Assembly: GCA_964560855.1 (NCBI GenBank)
Contig: CAZLLU010000003.1
Span: forward strand, 1-61,799
DNA from: CAJBLF01 sp964560855
GTDB taxonomy: Bacteria > Patescibacteriota > Gracilibacteria > Absconditabacterales > Absconditicoccaceae
Direction: 5' to 3'
Length of the DNA: 61,799 nucleotides
The notes below the pieces were generated by a model. The model was not told the origin of the DNA. It saw only the letters and a list, made by a program, of their open reading frames with translations, and made no database searches. A program made the position numbers and the translations under genes. Shown here piece by piece: positions 54,082 to 61,799 of this stretch; within the stretch, counting starts at the first letter, position 1; each line of letters starts with the position of its first letter.

Positions 54082-54609
54082 CTATCTCTCTATAACTTTA
54101 TTACTGATGAAATCTATGAGAACTGATGGTTTCCCTCATCCTGTTCCTCCATCGATGATATAATCGACTTGGTCTGCTATTTCTTGTGGAATATTTTTGA
54201 TGTCTATCACTACCGGTTCTCCTGAAATGTTGCATGAAGTAGTGATAAATGGTTTTCCTAATTTTTTCACAAATTCTTGTATAGGATGTTTGAGTATTCT
54301 TACGCCAGGTTGGGTATAATCGAAGATATACGTAATCCCGTGATAGGTGTTCAGATATTCTTTTAATTTATTGATATCTGATTCTGGATGATGCTCATAT
54401 ATCCAATCAAAATCCGGTGCGATGATCGAGAACATCTTTTTTTCATCTCTTTTTTTGATGGAAAAAATCTTCGCTATATTTTCAGGCGTATAAATGGCTC
54501 AGATGCCATAGATCGTATCCGTCGGATAGACGAATATTTTGCCTGCTTCTGCTTCCTGTGCATAAAAATCTTTTTGCTGGAGAAACTCTTCGAGAGCTAT
54601 TGTTTTCAT
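54082..54609 (-). CDS. tsaC: Threonylcarbamoyl-AMP synthase (Sua5/YciO/YrdC family)
   Basis: TsaC makes the threonylcarbamoyl-AMP used for the t6A37 tRNA modification. The 175-aa product has GKIFVYPTDTIYGIGA, IFSIKKRDEKKMFSI, FVKKLGKPFITTSCNISGEP and a C-terminal IIDGGTGGGKPSVLIDF, the standard series, with TGA giving Gly in YGIGA and GGTGG. The conserved KxR-type residues of the active site (KKR, SCN) are present. A C-terminal Sua5 domain is absent, so it is the short TsaC form. Confidence 0.93.
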
Positions 54610-54632
54610 CGTTTTGTGCTATATAAATATGT

Positions 54633-55214
54633 TTAGAGATCTGTCTGGACTTTTACTTTGAATTCCGAGGTAATGAAGATAGTGAGCAATCCATGGAGGA
54701 GTATCCATACCGGTGTTAAACTGACGAATTTGAACATGTAGGGATTGTTTGCTACGGTCGTGGCTATCTTTCCTACAGATGTTATATTGATGCCATCCAT
54801 TCCTAAAAGCACTATCTGTAAGGTAAGTACCATACTAATTATCGTGAGTGGTACGAAGATGATTTGCAACATTTTTTTGAGTGCTTCATCTCCTGGTAAA
54901 CTGATGTGTATCTTTGATGTCCTATAGACGATCACCAACAAAACTATATAGACAATGAGAATGATAGTCATACTTCCGTTGTCGAGAAAATTCGCAAACT
55001 TTTCGTTGGAAAATCATAGTGTTGTGAGCTCTGGTGCACTTCTCATGGTATCGGTCCATAGTGTGATAGATTGTGATGCTGCTAGACAGATACTGCTGAG
55101 AATATAATTTCCTAGGATGATTCTGATCATCTTGTCGATTCCCATCGTAAAGGAAAAGATCGCTAATATTCCTACTAGGATGAGTATTCCGTATGTTATA
55201 AGATTCTCCGTCAT
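54633..55214 (-). CDS. Multi-pass membrane protein, unknown (193 aa)
   Basis: No family recognised. About five hydrophobic segments are visible: LITYGILILVGILAIFSFTM, IILGNYILSSICLAAS, MTIILIVYIVLLVIVY, IIFVPLTIISMVLTLQIVLL and FVSLTPVWILLHGLLTIFI, separated by short polar loops. One TGA joins the two halves (TTLGFSNEKF). It lies 23 bp upstream of tsaC on the same strand, but nothing ties it to tRNA modification. Confidence 0.6.
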
Positions 55215-55238
55215 GAGCTATGCCACTAAATAAAAATT

Positions 55239-55370
55239 TGTCTCAGGTTGTCTCAGATTGCTACATATTGCCTCATATTGCACTAATAAAGCCACGATCT
55301 GTAGCAATATGTAGCGGTTCGGTATGCCGGATTATGTGGCGATATGAAGCTGTGTGAATTTGTAGTCAGA
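55239..55370. repeat. Ten-bp-period inverted-arm repeat, copy 2
   Basis: Four left units (tctcaggttg, tctcagattg, ctacatattg, cctcatattg) are followed by a short centre. The right-arm units (gtagcaatat, gtagcggttc, atgtggcgat, atgaagctgt) are near-complements of them. Same architecture and unit length as 33791-33890, though the sequences differ in detail. The flanking gap 55215-55489 holds no gene. Confidence 0.75.
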
Positions 55371-55489
55371 TGTGAATTGTTTTTTTTGTGATTTAGATTT
55401 TTTTCGTGAAAGGGGTCCGAAATTATTTATTGAAAAAGTTCTTGTGATGTATACATTCTAATTTAGTACTTTTATTTGTATCCAATTTG

Positions 55490-56185
55490 ATGAGATTTTC
55501 AACCAGAAGATGATTTACCATCCGGGAGATACTCGTTATCATCGTAGTTATTTCTGTTGGTCTTTTGTCCGTGGTTGTCGTTCTCACTAATGGTATGAAA
55601 TATGTCCAGAAGACGAGACAAAAAGTGGTTGCGTTGAATCTGGCGAGAGAATGAATGGAAGCTGTCTATCAAATCAGGGATACCAATCGGACGAGATGGG
55701 CGTGAGTCAAGGATGCCTGCCGGCTCAAAAAAGATCCTTTGACGGATGAATGACTTCCAAGATGCAATGATGACGCTCGGATATCTACAGGAAGCTATGT
55801 GCTTCAGCGTCTTGTAACCTGAGGACAGGAATATTTCGCTCTTACCTGACCTGTCATCCCTTTCAATCTTAGCGATGGCATCGATACTGGCGATTATCTT
55901 TATACACTCTGTCAGCAGAGTGGCTATCGGGATGCGTGTATATTGACTGTTCCTTCCACAAGCGAAGGAAAATATTTCAGGGAGATAGAAGGACTCGGAT
56001 TATATCTCAAGGATGTGCCTACGACATGATGAGATTTGATTGTATGCACATGATCGCAATCTTCTTTGGATTGCTGAAACGCGAGAGCCAAAGAATTCCG
56101 TTTTTGCAGCAAGGTTACCTATATCGGTGACGGCACATGAGAGGTTAAGCTCTGTGGTGTGTTGACTAACTTCAAAGGAAAATAA
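55490..56185 (+). CDS. Type IV pilin-like protein (prepilin)
   Basis: The 231-aa product begins MRFSTRRGFTIREILVIIVV: a basic leader, the prepilin peptidase site G|FTIRE with the conserved Glu at +5, and a hydrophobic helix of about 20 residues (ILVIIVVISVGLLSVVVVLT). The Gly before the cut is a TGA. The mature part has ALNLAREGMEAVYQIRDTNR, typical of minor pilins/PilV-like pseudopilins, and several cysteines (DACRL, RCNDD, TLCQQ, DACIL, DCGNA, FCSK, KLCG). About 13 TGA codons are in frame. No pilus motor genes are nearby. Confidence 0.85.
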
Positions 56186-56239
56186 TTCTACTATAGATCC
56201 TATCATTTAAGGTTTAAAATTTAAAATTATTATTGGAAT

Positions 56240-58456
56240 ATGGACATCAAAATCCTCGAAAGATTCTTTAACTATGAAGCATTGACTCAAGATCCTCAAA
56301 TAATTTTGGATAAGATTATCATGAAGGCTAAAAAATATCTTCCTGATGACCAGATCCCTCTTATTTATAAAGCATACGAATATGCTGCTGAAAAGCATAA
56401 GGATCAAAAAAGACTTTCTGGAGAACCATATATCATCCATCCATTGAGAGCTACAAAATTTTTGATGCATATGAATCCTGATCTGGAGACTATTCAAACA
56501 TGTTTGCTTCATGATGTGATAGAGGACTGTAATGTCACTCAAAAAGAGATTGAGGAAGAATTTGGTGAAGAAGTTGGTCAGTTGTGTGAATGAATGGTTA
56601 AAGTCTCCAAAATCAAATATAAATGAGAAGATAGACATCTGGAAACACTCAAGAAAACTTTTCTCGCTATGGCTCGCGACTTGAGAGTTATTTTCGTTAA
56701 GCTTGCAGACCGTATTCACAATATCCAAACATTATCTTATCATCCCAATCCATCCAAAAGACAGAAAATAGCTCAGGAAACTATGAAGATCTATGTCCCT
56801 ATTGCCAAGAGATTATGACTTTATCATTATCAGCTGTATCTTGAAAATTGATCTTTCAAGGCGTTGGATGAGGAGGCGTTCAATAATATATTCGATTATC
56901 TAAAAAAATATTTTGGTGAATGAGAAAAATATACAGAGAGAGGCATCAAGATACTGACTAATTTCCTTAAAGAAGAGGGTATAGAAAACTTCGAGGTTAA
57001 ATGAAGAATCAAAAGCCCTTATAGGGTTTTCGAAAAACTTCAAAAAAGATATAAAACCACTGAGATCAGCAATGTTATGGATCTTCTCGCCTATAGGGTA
57101 ATCACCAATACCGTGAGCGATTGTTATATGGTGCTCGGAATCATCCACAAACATTACACACCACTGATCAAGAAAATCAAGGATTATATCGCAGTGCCAA
57201 AATTCAATGGCTATCAAAGTATCCATACGACCGTATTATGAATGTTTCGTTTTCCTACCGAGATCCAGATTAGAACGCATGAGATGGATGATGTAGCTGA
57301 ATTCTGAGTTGCAGCTCATTTTGCATATATGGAGCACAATGCTCCCGTCAAGGTTTCCGAGCAACAAAGTGAATGGATCAAAAAACTCCAGGATATCGTC
57401 AACAATTATAAGTCGCTCGATGATAAGGAACAATTCAAGAAAGAGCTCAATATAGAGATTCTTGAAAAACGCATTTTTCTCTATACTCCTCAATGAGATG
57501 TTATCGAATTGCCTGTGTGAAGCACCGTATTGGACTTTGCATTTTCCATACATAGTGATATCGGTCTATCGTTCAAAAATGCTATCGTTAATGGTGAAAT
57601 CAAACCTATCAGCTACATTCCAGAGACTTGAGATGTGATCAAGATCAATACGTTCAAAAATAAGTATTCTGCAAATAAACATCGATTGGAGTTTCTCCAT
57701 ACTTCTGGCGCTAGAAACAATTTGACCAAATATCTCAAATCAGAACAGAAGGAACAGCTGATAACACAAGCCTTGTATGAACTCAATAAACATCTCAAGG
57801 ATTTCTGATTGCCACTATTCCATTCTGCAAGCGACCAAATTAGCAAGAAATACTCCAAGGATGAAATAGAGAAAAAATTGCTTGCTATTCTCGACAAAAA
57901 AGAAACCTATGGACAACTTATAAAATCCGTCTATCCAAAAGAATTCGCTGCACAGAAGATGTCTGAATATACCTGACCTAAGCCTGTAGAAAAAGATCTC
58001 AAGGAACTCAGGGAATCTTTAGCCGTGGTAGTGGATGGTGATGATTTGATCAATTATTCCTTTTGTCATGAATGTAAACCTCAGCCTGGCGACAAGATTT
58101 TTGCGAAGACAGGAAGGGATGGTATCAGGATCCATGCAGTAGGTTGTAGAGGTATCAAGACCATATCTTTTGATAAACTTTTGGAAGCACATCGAGCAGG
58201 AGAACAAGAAAATATCTATAAGATCCAGATCGAACTCAATGTTTCCAGTAAGCAATGAAATATCATTGGCATGATGAAAATCTTCAATGATCTCAATATC
58301 CAAGTACTCAATGTTACTATGAAAAATCTTATGGAAAATATGAGTCTTTTTGCTTTCGAGACGGAGTTTGCTAATCCTGGTAAGATTGCCTTTCTCCTGA
58401 ATAGCTTGAAAAAATATGATGATTCCCTAAAGGTGATGAAGAAGAAAATATCCTAA
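56240..58456 (+). CDS. rel: Bifunctional (p)ppGpp synthetase/hydrolase (RelA/SpoT family)
   Basis: The 738-aa product contains an HD hydrolase domain (PYIIHPLRATKFLM, CLLHDVIEDC, VKLADRIHNI), a synthetase domain (GRIKSPYRVFEKLQ, NVMDLLAYRVI, KDYIAVPKFNGYQSIHTTV), a TGS domain (RIFLYTPQGDVIELPVGSTV) and a C-terminal ACT domain after the zinc-finger-like CHECKPQPGD...HAVGCRG. Both catalytic sites look intact, so both activities are expected in the stringent response. Many TGA codons are Gly. The ATG 56240 starts MDIKILERFFNYEAL. Confidence 0.95.
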
Positions 58457-58584
58457 ATTAATGAACAATGAATAATGAACAATGAAAGATTTGCTGAAAT
58501 GAACTATTGTACGATGATAATAGTTAATTATGTGATGATTCATACATTCTTCATTCTTAATTTTTAATTATTAATTATTTTGTC
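58457..58584. repeat. Intergenic repeat B, copy 3
   Basis: aatgaacaatgaataatgaacaatga is followed by aagatttgctgaaatgaactattgt and a right part with cattcttcattcttaatttttaatt, again complementary to the left units. It fills the gap between rel and the zinc-ribbon gene. Confidence 0.6.
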
Positions 58585-59052
58585 ATGGGAACATGAGTCG
58601 GTGTCGTACTTGATAAGTCTACATGGAGCCTTGCTTCGCTTTTTGGAGCAGAAGGTGTCGCTCTTTGGATAAATATTGTTGCGGTTTTTTTTATTTTTTT
58701 GCGAATTGTCGCAATCATCTGGACTACAAAAGATATCATCAATAGAACCAATAGTTTCAATCTGCAAGTCATTAGCATTATCATGGTCACGTTCCTAACT
58801 CCGCTTATCGGACTTCCTTTGTATTTCCTTGTCAGGCCTATTTCTTACAAGAGAGACAGAATACCTCGGAGAGAGGCGTGCGCTTCAAATCTCGTTCCTT
58901 GCTACAACTGTCATACCTTGAATGCAAAAGAACATGTTTGTTGTATCGCTTGCGGCGAGAGGCTTAAAGTGAAATGTAAGGAATGTGGAAATAACTATGC
59001 ACATTCATTCGCGTACTGCAATATCTGCGGTGCACCAAATATAGACTTATAA
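58585..59052 (+). CDS. Membrane protein with double zinc ribbon
   Basis: The 155-aa product has two transmembrane segments (ALWINIVAVFFIFLRIVAII and LQVISIIMVTFLTPLIGLPL) followed by a cytoplasmic tail. The tail carries PCYNCHTLNAKEHVCCIACG and KCKECGNNYAHSFAYCNICG, two CxxC-x(n)-CxxC zinc-ribbon modules. The ATG at 58585 includes a TGA-Gly at residue 4 (MGTGVGVV). Found widely in CPR genomes as a hypothetical; function unknown, possibly protein or nucleic-acid binding at the membrane. Confidence 0.75.
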
Positions 59053-59055
59053 AAA

Positions 59056-59156
59056 GAGTTCATAGTTCAGAGTTCAGAATTCAGAGTTCATAGTTCAGAG
59101 TTCAGAATTCAAAAATTATTTTACTCTGCACTCTACACTCTACACTCTTTACTCAA
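59056..59156. repeat. Short-unit inverted-arm repeat
   Basis: The left arm holds repeated agagttca(t/g)agttcag and agaattc units. The right arm reads actctgcactctacactctacactcttt, composed of the complementary gagt-type units. It is the same arm design as repeat B and the 10-bp-period element, with another unit. Confidence 0.6.
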
Positions 59157-59164
59157 ACAAAAGT

Positions 59165-60271
59165 ATGTTCTTAGTCTTTACTCTCGTCCTCTTAGTTGTT
59201 GCCATAGGGATATTAGCAAGTGTCTATTCCGTTTTTTTTCCGTTTATGCAGAATCTCTGAACGGTACAGCAATATCATATGGCCTATTACGGAGCAATCT
59301 CTTCTGTGGAAAGAGCGGAGCTTGCGTTGAGATACAGGTCTCCGGGGTTCCAGGGATCTGGATGATTTCTTTGAATTGATTCTTATGGCCCTCCTAGCGA
59401 TACGACTCCTGAGATTCTTTCCGGTACTGATAAATGACTTCTTTGGAATATCTGATCCAGGACTACAACGATCCCATCTTCAGGCATGGGGAATACTGAT
59501 CCTATGCTTGCCGCTTCCGATAGCGCAGATTATAATCAGCTCTGATATACCTATCTTGAGACCTTGATTCTTGGATATGATAATCCTCCGGATGTTTCCC
59601 ATTATTATAGTTGATGAACCTACATCTCGTATTTCAATGCCGGTGAAATCACAGGCGTATTAAGGTTGCCTCCAAAAATCCATGAGCTTTTCTGAGAAAC
59701 GCCTTGAAAACTCTGTGATAGCGTTGTGGGGGATTGTGATCCTGATGGTGATGGTACTTATGATGATATTGCTGTTTCATGGTCTATGGAAGGATTTTAT
59801 CAATGAGTGGGGTTCAAGATTTTTCCTACGATATCTGTCTTCTATTATAGTGGTATGCAGATCGATGAATATAAGGATAATGCGCTCAGGGAGTCTATCA
59901 TCAATGATACGGGATTCATCAATTTCTATACTGCCCACGATTTTACGTTCATAAATCATGGTGCGAATATCTCGAAACATAATGTCGTCTCTGCACAGGC
60001 AAATGCTATAGAAACTGAACCTTTTTCAAATATACTTTCTAATTATTATTCCTGACTTCGTATTTCATTCGGTGCTGCTAATCTTTTCCGTACGTTCACC
60101 GGAGCTATCTATCCGTATCTCGAATATCAATTTCATTTTCCTCAAGAGATAGCAGATAGATTTTATACTATCCAAGGTAATGGTCGTGTAGGGGAATATG
60201 ATGTCCAGATCTTATTGAAAAAACCGACCGTCCAATGAACAGTCGGCTGAGATTTTACGGTTATTTTTTAA
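59165..60271 (+). CDS. PilX-like pilus assembly/minor pilin protein (368 aa)
   Basis: The N-terminal MFLVFTLVLLVVAIGILASV helix followed by NLGTVQQYHMAYYGAISSVERAELALR resembles PilX/type IV minor pilins, where the transmembrane helix runs into AxxAAxxGxExA. The rest is an extracellular beta-rich region with a calcium-binding-like DCDPDGDGTYDD loop at about residue 195. More than a dozen TGA codons are Gly; the only TAA is at 60269. Probably works with the pilin at 55490-56185; assignment to a specific minor pilin is not possible. Confidence 0.65.
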
Positions 60272-60323
60272 AAAAAGATAAAATGATGAAATGATAAAAC
60301 GATAAAATGATACATCGTTTTTT

Positions 60324-60797
60324 TTATTCTGTTTCTACATTTCTGGCACTAGGATTGGGGTCGTATGGACTAGGGCAGTCGCCGTCCATGTTTGATTGCG
60401 CGTTACATCGCGTGCCATCAACTCTTTTGCACATCGGTGTAGGTGTTCCGACGCCACTTAATTCTCCTCCTGCAATGACACAATATGCTTCTGCATAGTT
60501 ATCGTAGCCAGTGACTTTCATTCCTCACTTAGGACAGTCTCCGTGATAGAATGCTCGTTCTTCGCATTGGCGATTGTCTTCAAAGTAGCAGACACCGTAC
60601 TGACCGTTTTTGTTCTCTTTCATTTGAAGAGAGCCACCATTATCCAAGCAATAGATAGAAGCAGGATTCGCTATACCGATTTGAGTTTCTTGTTCCATCT
60701 CTACATTTTTTTCTAGCCGTCCCATTTTTCGGCTGACTAGCCGTAATCCTCAGCATACGATAATAACGATGAGGAGCGTCCAAAAAATTTTTTTCAT
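60324..60797 (-). CDS. DUF333-containing secreted/anchored protein
   Basis: The 157-aa product has an N-terminal hydrophobic helix (MKKIFWTLLIVIIVCGGLRL) and then two Cys modules. IANPASIYCLDNGGSLQM...GVCYFEDNRQCEERAFYHGDC is a clear DUF333 domain (aNPAsxyCxxxGG...GxCxxxdgxxCexwaxxxGxC). A second, shorter module is YAEAYCVIAGGEL...CKRVDGTRCNAQSNMDGDC. DUF333 proteins are annotated as putative hemolysins, without firm evidence. TGA codons join the modules and the anchor. Confidence 0.8.
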
Positions 60798-60829
60798 GAA
60801 CATATGGTAAAAAGATAAAATGATAGTGG

Positions 60830-61321
60830 TTATATTTTAGCGAAGATGATCATATAATTTTTCCCGTATTTCTTCGCACATTTCGGACAATATGTGTAGT
60901 GGATATAATATTCATCATTTTTCGGGATCTTCTTCCCTTGTTTTACGAGATAGTTGTTCATATTCTTGATGAATTTCGGTACTGCATTATATGGTCCGGC
61001 GTACGTCTTGCTGATGAAATTTCCTGAAATTGTTACATTCTTCGCTTGGGGTACACGTCCCGTCACTGAGAGATAGATCTCTGATCTGAATGCGCTTGGA
61101 TCACGGAATAAGAGTAGTGCGTCCGACGGATTTTTTTCCGCTTTGTGTGCGTCTTCCATCATCTTGCACATCTTCGTCGTTTTCCATCCTATCATTGGCG
61201 GAAATGGGATGTGAAAAAATGTAGGGATGGATTCCATGATGAATGGCTTTTTTGTCCGTTTGTGGGTTTTCCCTTCCCATCTCTTTGGATCGAACTTTGG
61301 ACAACAGATGTCTTTTGACAT
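60830..61321 (-). CDS. GyrI-like small-molecule-binding family protein
   Basis: A 163-aa product from the ATG at 61321 (MSKDICCPKFDPKRWEGKTH). ICCPKFDP, FLHIP-like FFHIPFPP, LLFRDPSAFRSEIYLSVTG, GNFISKTYAGPYNAVPKF and the end YTYCPKCAKKYGKNYMI match a widespread GyrI-like family often labelled hydrolase. The start at 61360, which overlaps the recombinase stop (ATGATAA), is also possible. No TGA is present. Ligand and activity unknown. Confidence 0.7.
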   Translation of the reverse strand: MSKDICCPKFDPKRWEGKTHKRTKKPFIMESIPTFFHIPFPPMIGWKTTKMCKMMEDAHKAEKNPSDALLLFRDPSAFRSEIYLSVTGRVPQAKNVTISGNFISKTYAGPYNAVPKFIKNMNNYLVKQGKKIPKNDEYYIHYTYCPKCAKKYGKNYMIIFAKI

Positions 61322-61353
61322 GAGAAAATCGATTATATGATAAAATAATGTTT

Positions 61354-61799
61354 TTATCATTCTATCAAATCATGCACTTTCTGCAAGTGCTTGTCATCTA
61401 CGTGTGTGTAGATCTGTGTTGTGGTTATCGATGAGTGTCAAAGGAGTGTCTGTACGGCTCTGATATCAGCTCATTTTTTAATTAATGTTGTAGCAAAACT
61501 GTGTCTTAGCGTGTGTGGTGTGACTTTTTTGCTGATACCTGCGAATGCGGCGTATTTCCTGACTATTTCTTCGATGCTATTTCTGCTGAGATGTTCGCCG
61601 AAACCGTTTCTGGAAATACTGATGAAGAGATAAGGAGAGGAGTCATGTCTTAGATCATTCCATTTTTTTAATGCGTCGATCGCATGTTTGGTTGCGAAGA
61701 CGGAGCGGAGTTTCGATCATTTTCCTACAACTGAAAATTGATGAGAATCCAGTTTGATATCTTTTTTTTGGAGAGTGATCAATTCCGTTACTCTTAGTC
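61354..61799 (-). CDS. Tyrosine recombinase (XerC/XerD type), 3' part
   Basis: Only the C-terminal 147 residues lie in the window; the gene continues past 61799. All visible catalytic residues are present: RVTEL (first Arg), VGKGSKLR (Lys), HTLRHSFATTLIKKG (HxxR), LLGHSSITTTQIYTHV (His and the nucleophile Tyr). TGA codons give Gly in VGKGSK, KKGAD and LLGHSS. The intact active site argues for XerC/D chromosome-dimer resolution or an integrase; the N-terminal domain would decide. Confidence 0.9.

Overview
This window comes from a bacterium that reads UGA as glycine (translation table 25). Under the standard code almost every gene is cut by in-frame TGA. Read as Gly, those TGAs fall exactly where conserved glycines belong: the Gly-Gly of RpsC, the metallo-beta-lactamase HxHxDHIG motif of RNase J, the Walker A glycine of an AAA+ ATPase, the DFG of a kinase-like protein and the glycine before the prepilin peptidase cut. 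Only TAA and TAG end genes. This code is known from Candidatus Gracilibacteria (BD1-5) and Absconditabacteria (SR1) in the Patescibacteria/CPR. The missing rpmD (L30), the low GC and the rarity of Shine-Dalgarno sequences fit that group. I cannot tell the two lineages apart from this window.

Layout. 1-8.2 kb: the S10/spc ribosomal operon, rpsS to secY, closed by a terminator. 8.3-9.0 kb: a secreted repeat protein on the minus strand. 9.2-30.6 kb: a 21-kb secreted-protein locus. Four plus-strand genes (a membrane-anchored TPR-like protein and three secreted proteins) converge on a three-gene minus-strand operon. That operon holds one uninterrupted 4,566-codon giant surface protein, a Cys-containing secreted protein and a two-helix T4SS-type pilin. 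The two units meet 5 bp apart.

30.8-37.6 kb: O-methyltransferase, RNase J, a PD-(D/E)XK nuclease with a likely Fe-S cluster, a glycosyltransferase with its two GT-B domains in swapped order, trmD and a second pilin. 37.7-48.5 kb: a DUF721-like protein, coiled-coil proteins, uvrC, a sigma-region-4/HARE protein, ychF, a CDF transporter, rlmE, a YgjP-like metalloprotein and a kinase-like protein. 48.6-61.8 kb: enolase, an AAA+ protein, a YigZ-like protein, tsaC, two type IV pilin-like proteins, rel, a zinc-ribbon membrane protein, a DUF333 protein, a GyrI-like protein and the 3' part of a tyrosine recombinase.

The most unusual signals are: (1) a ~45-bp palindromic element present four times inside coding sequence (trmD once, uvrC three times), always in the same frame and encoding a TKNSPDRGKNEKG-like peptide; (2) the circularly permuted GT-B glycosyltransferase; (3) the giant surface-protein locus; (4) intergenic elements built of short tandem units in two inverted arms, including a 10-bp-period element present twice. 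All coordinates were read by hand. Family names rest on recognised motifs; no searches were run.
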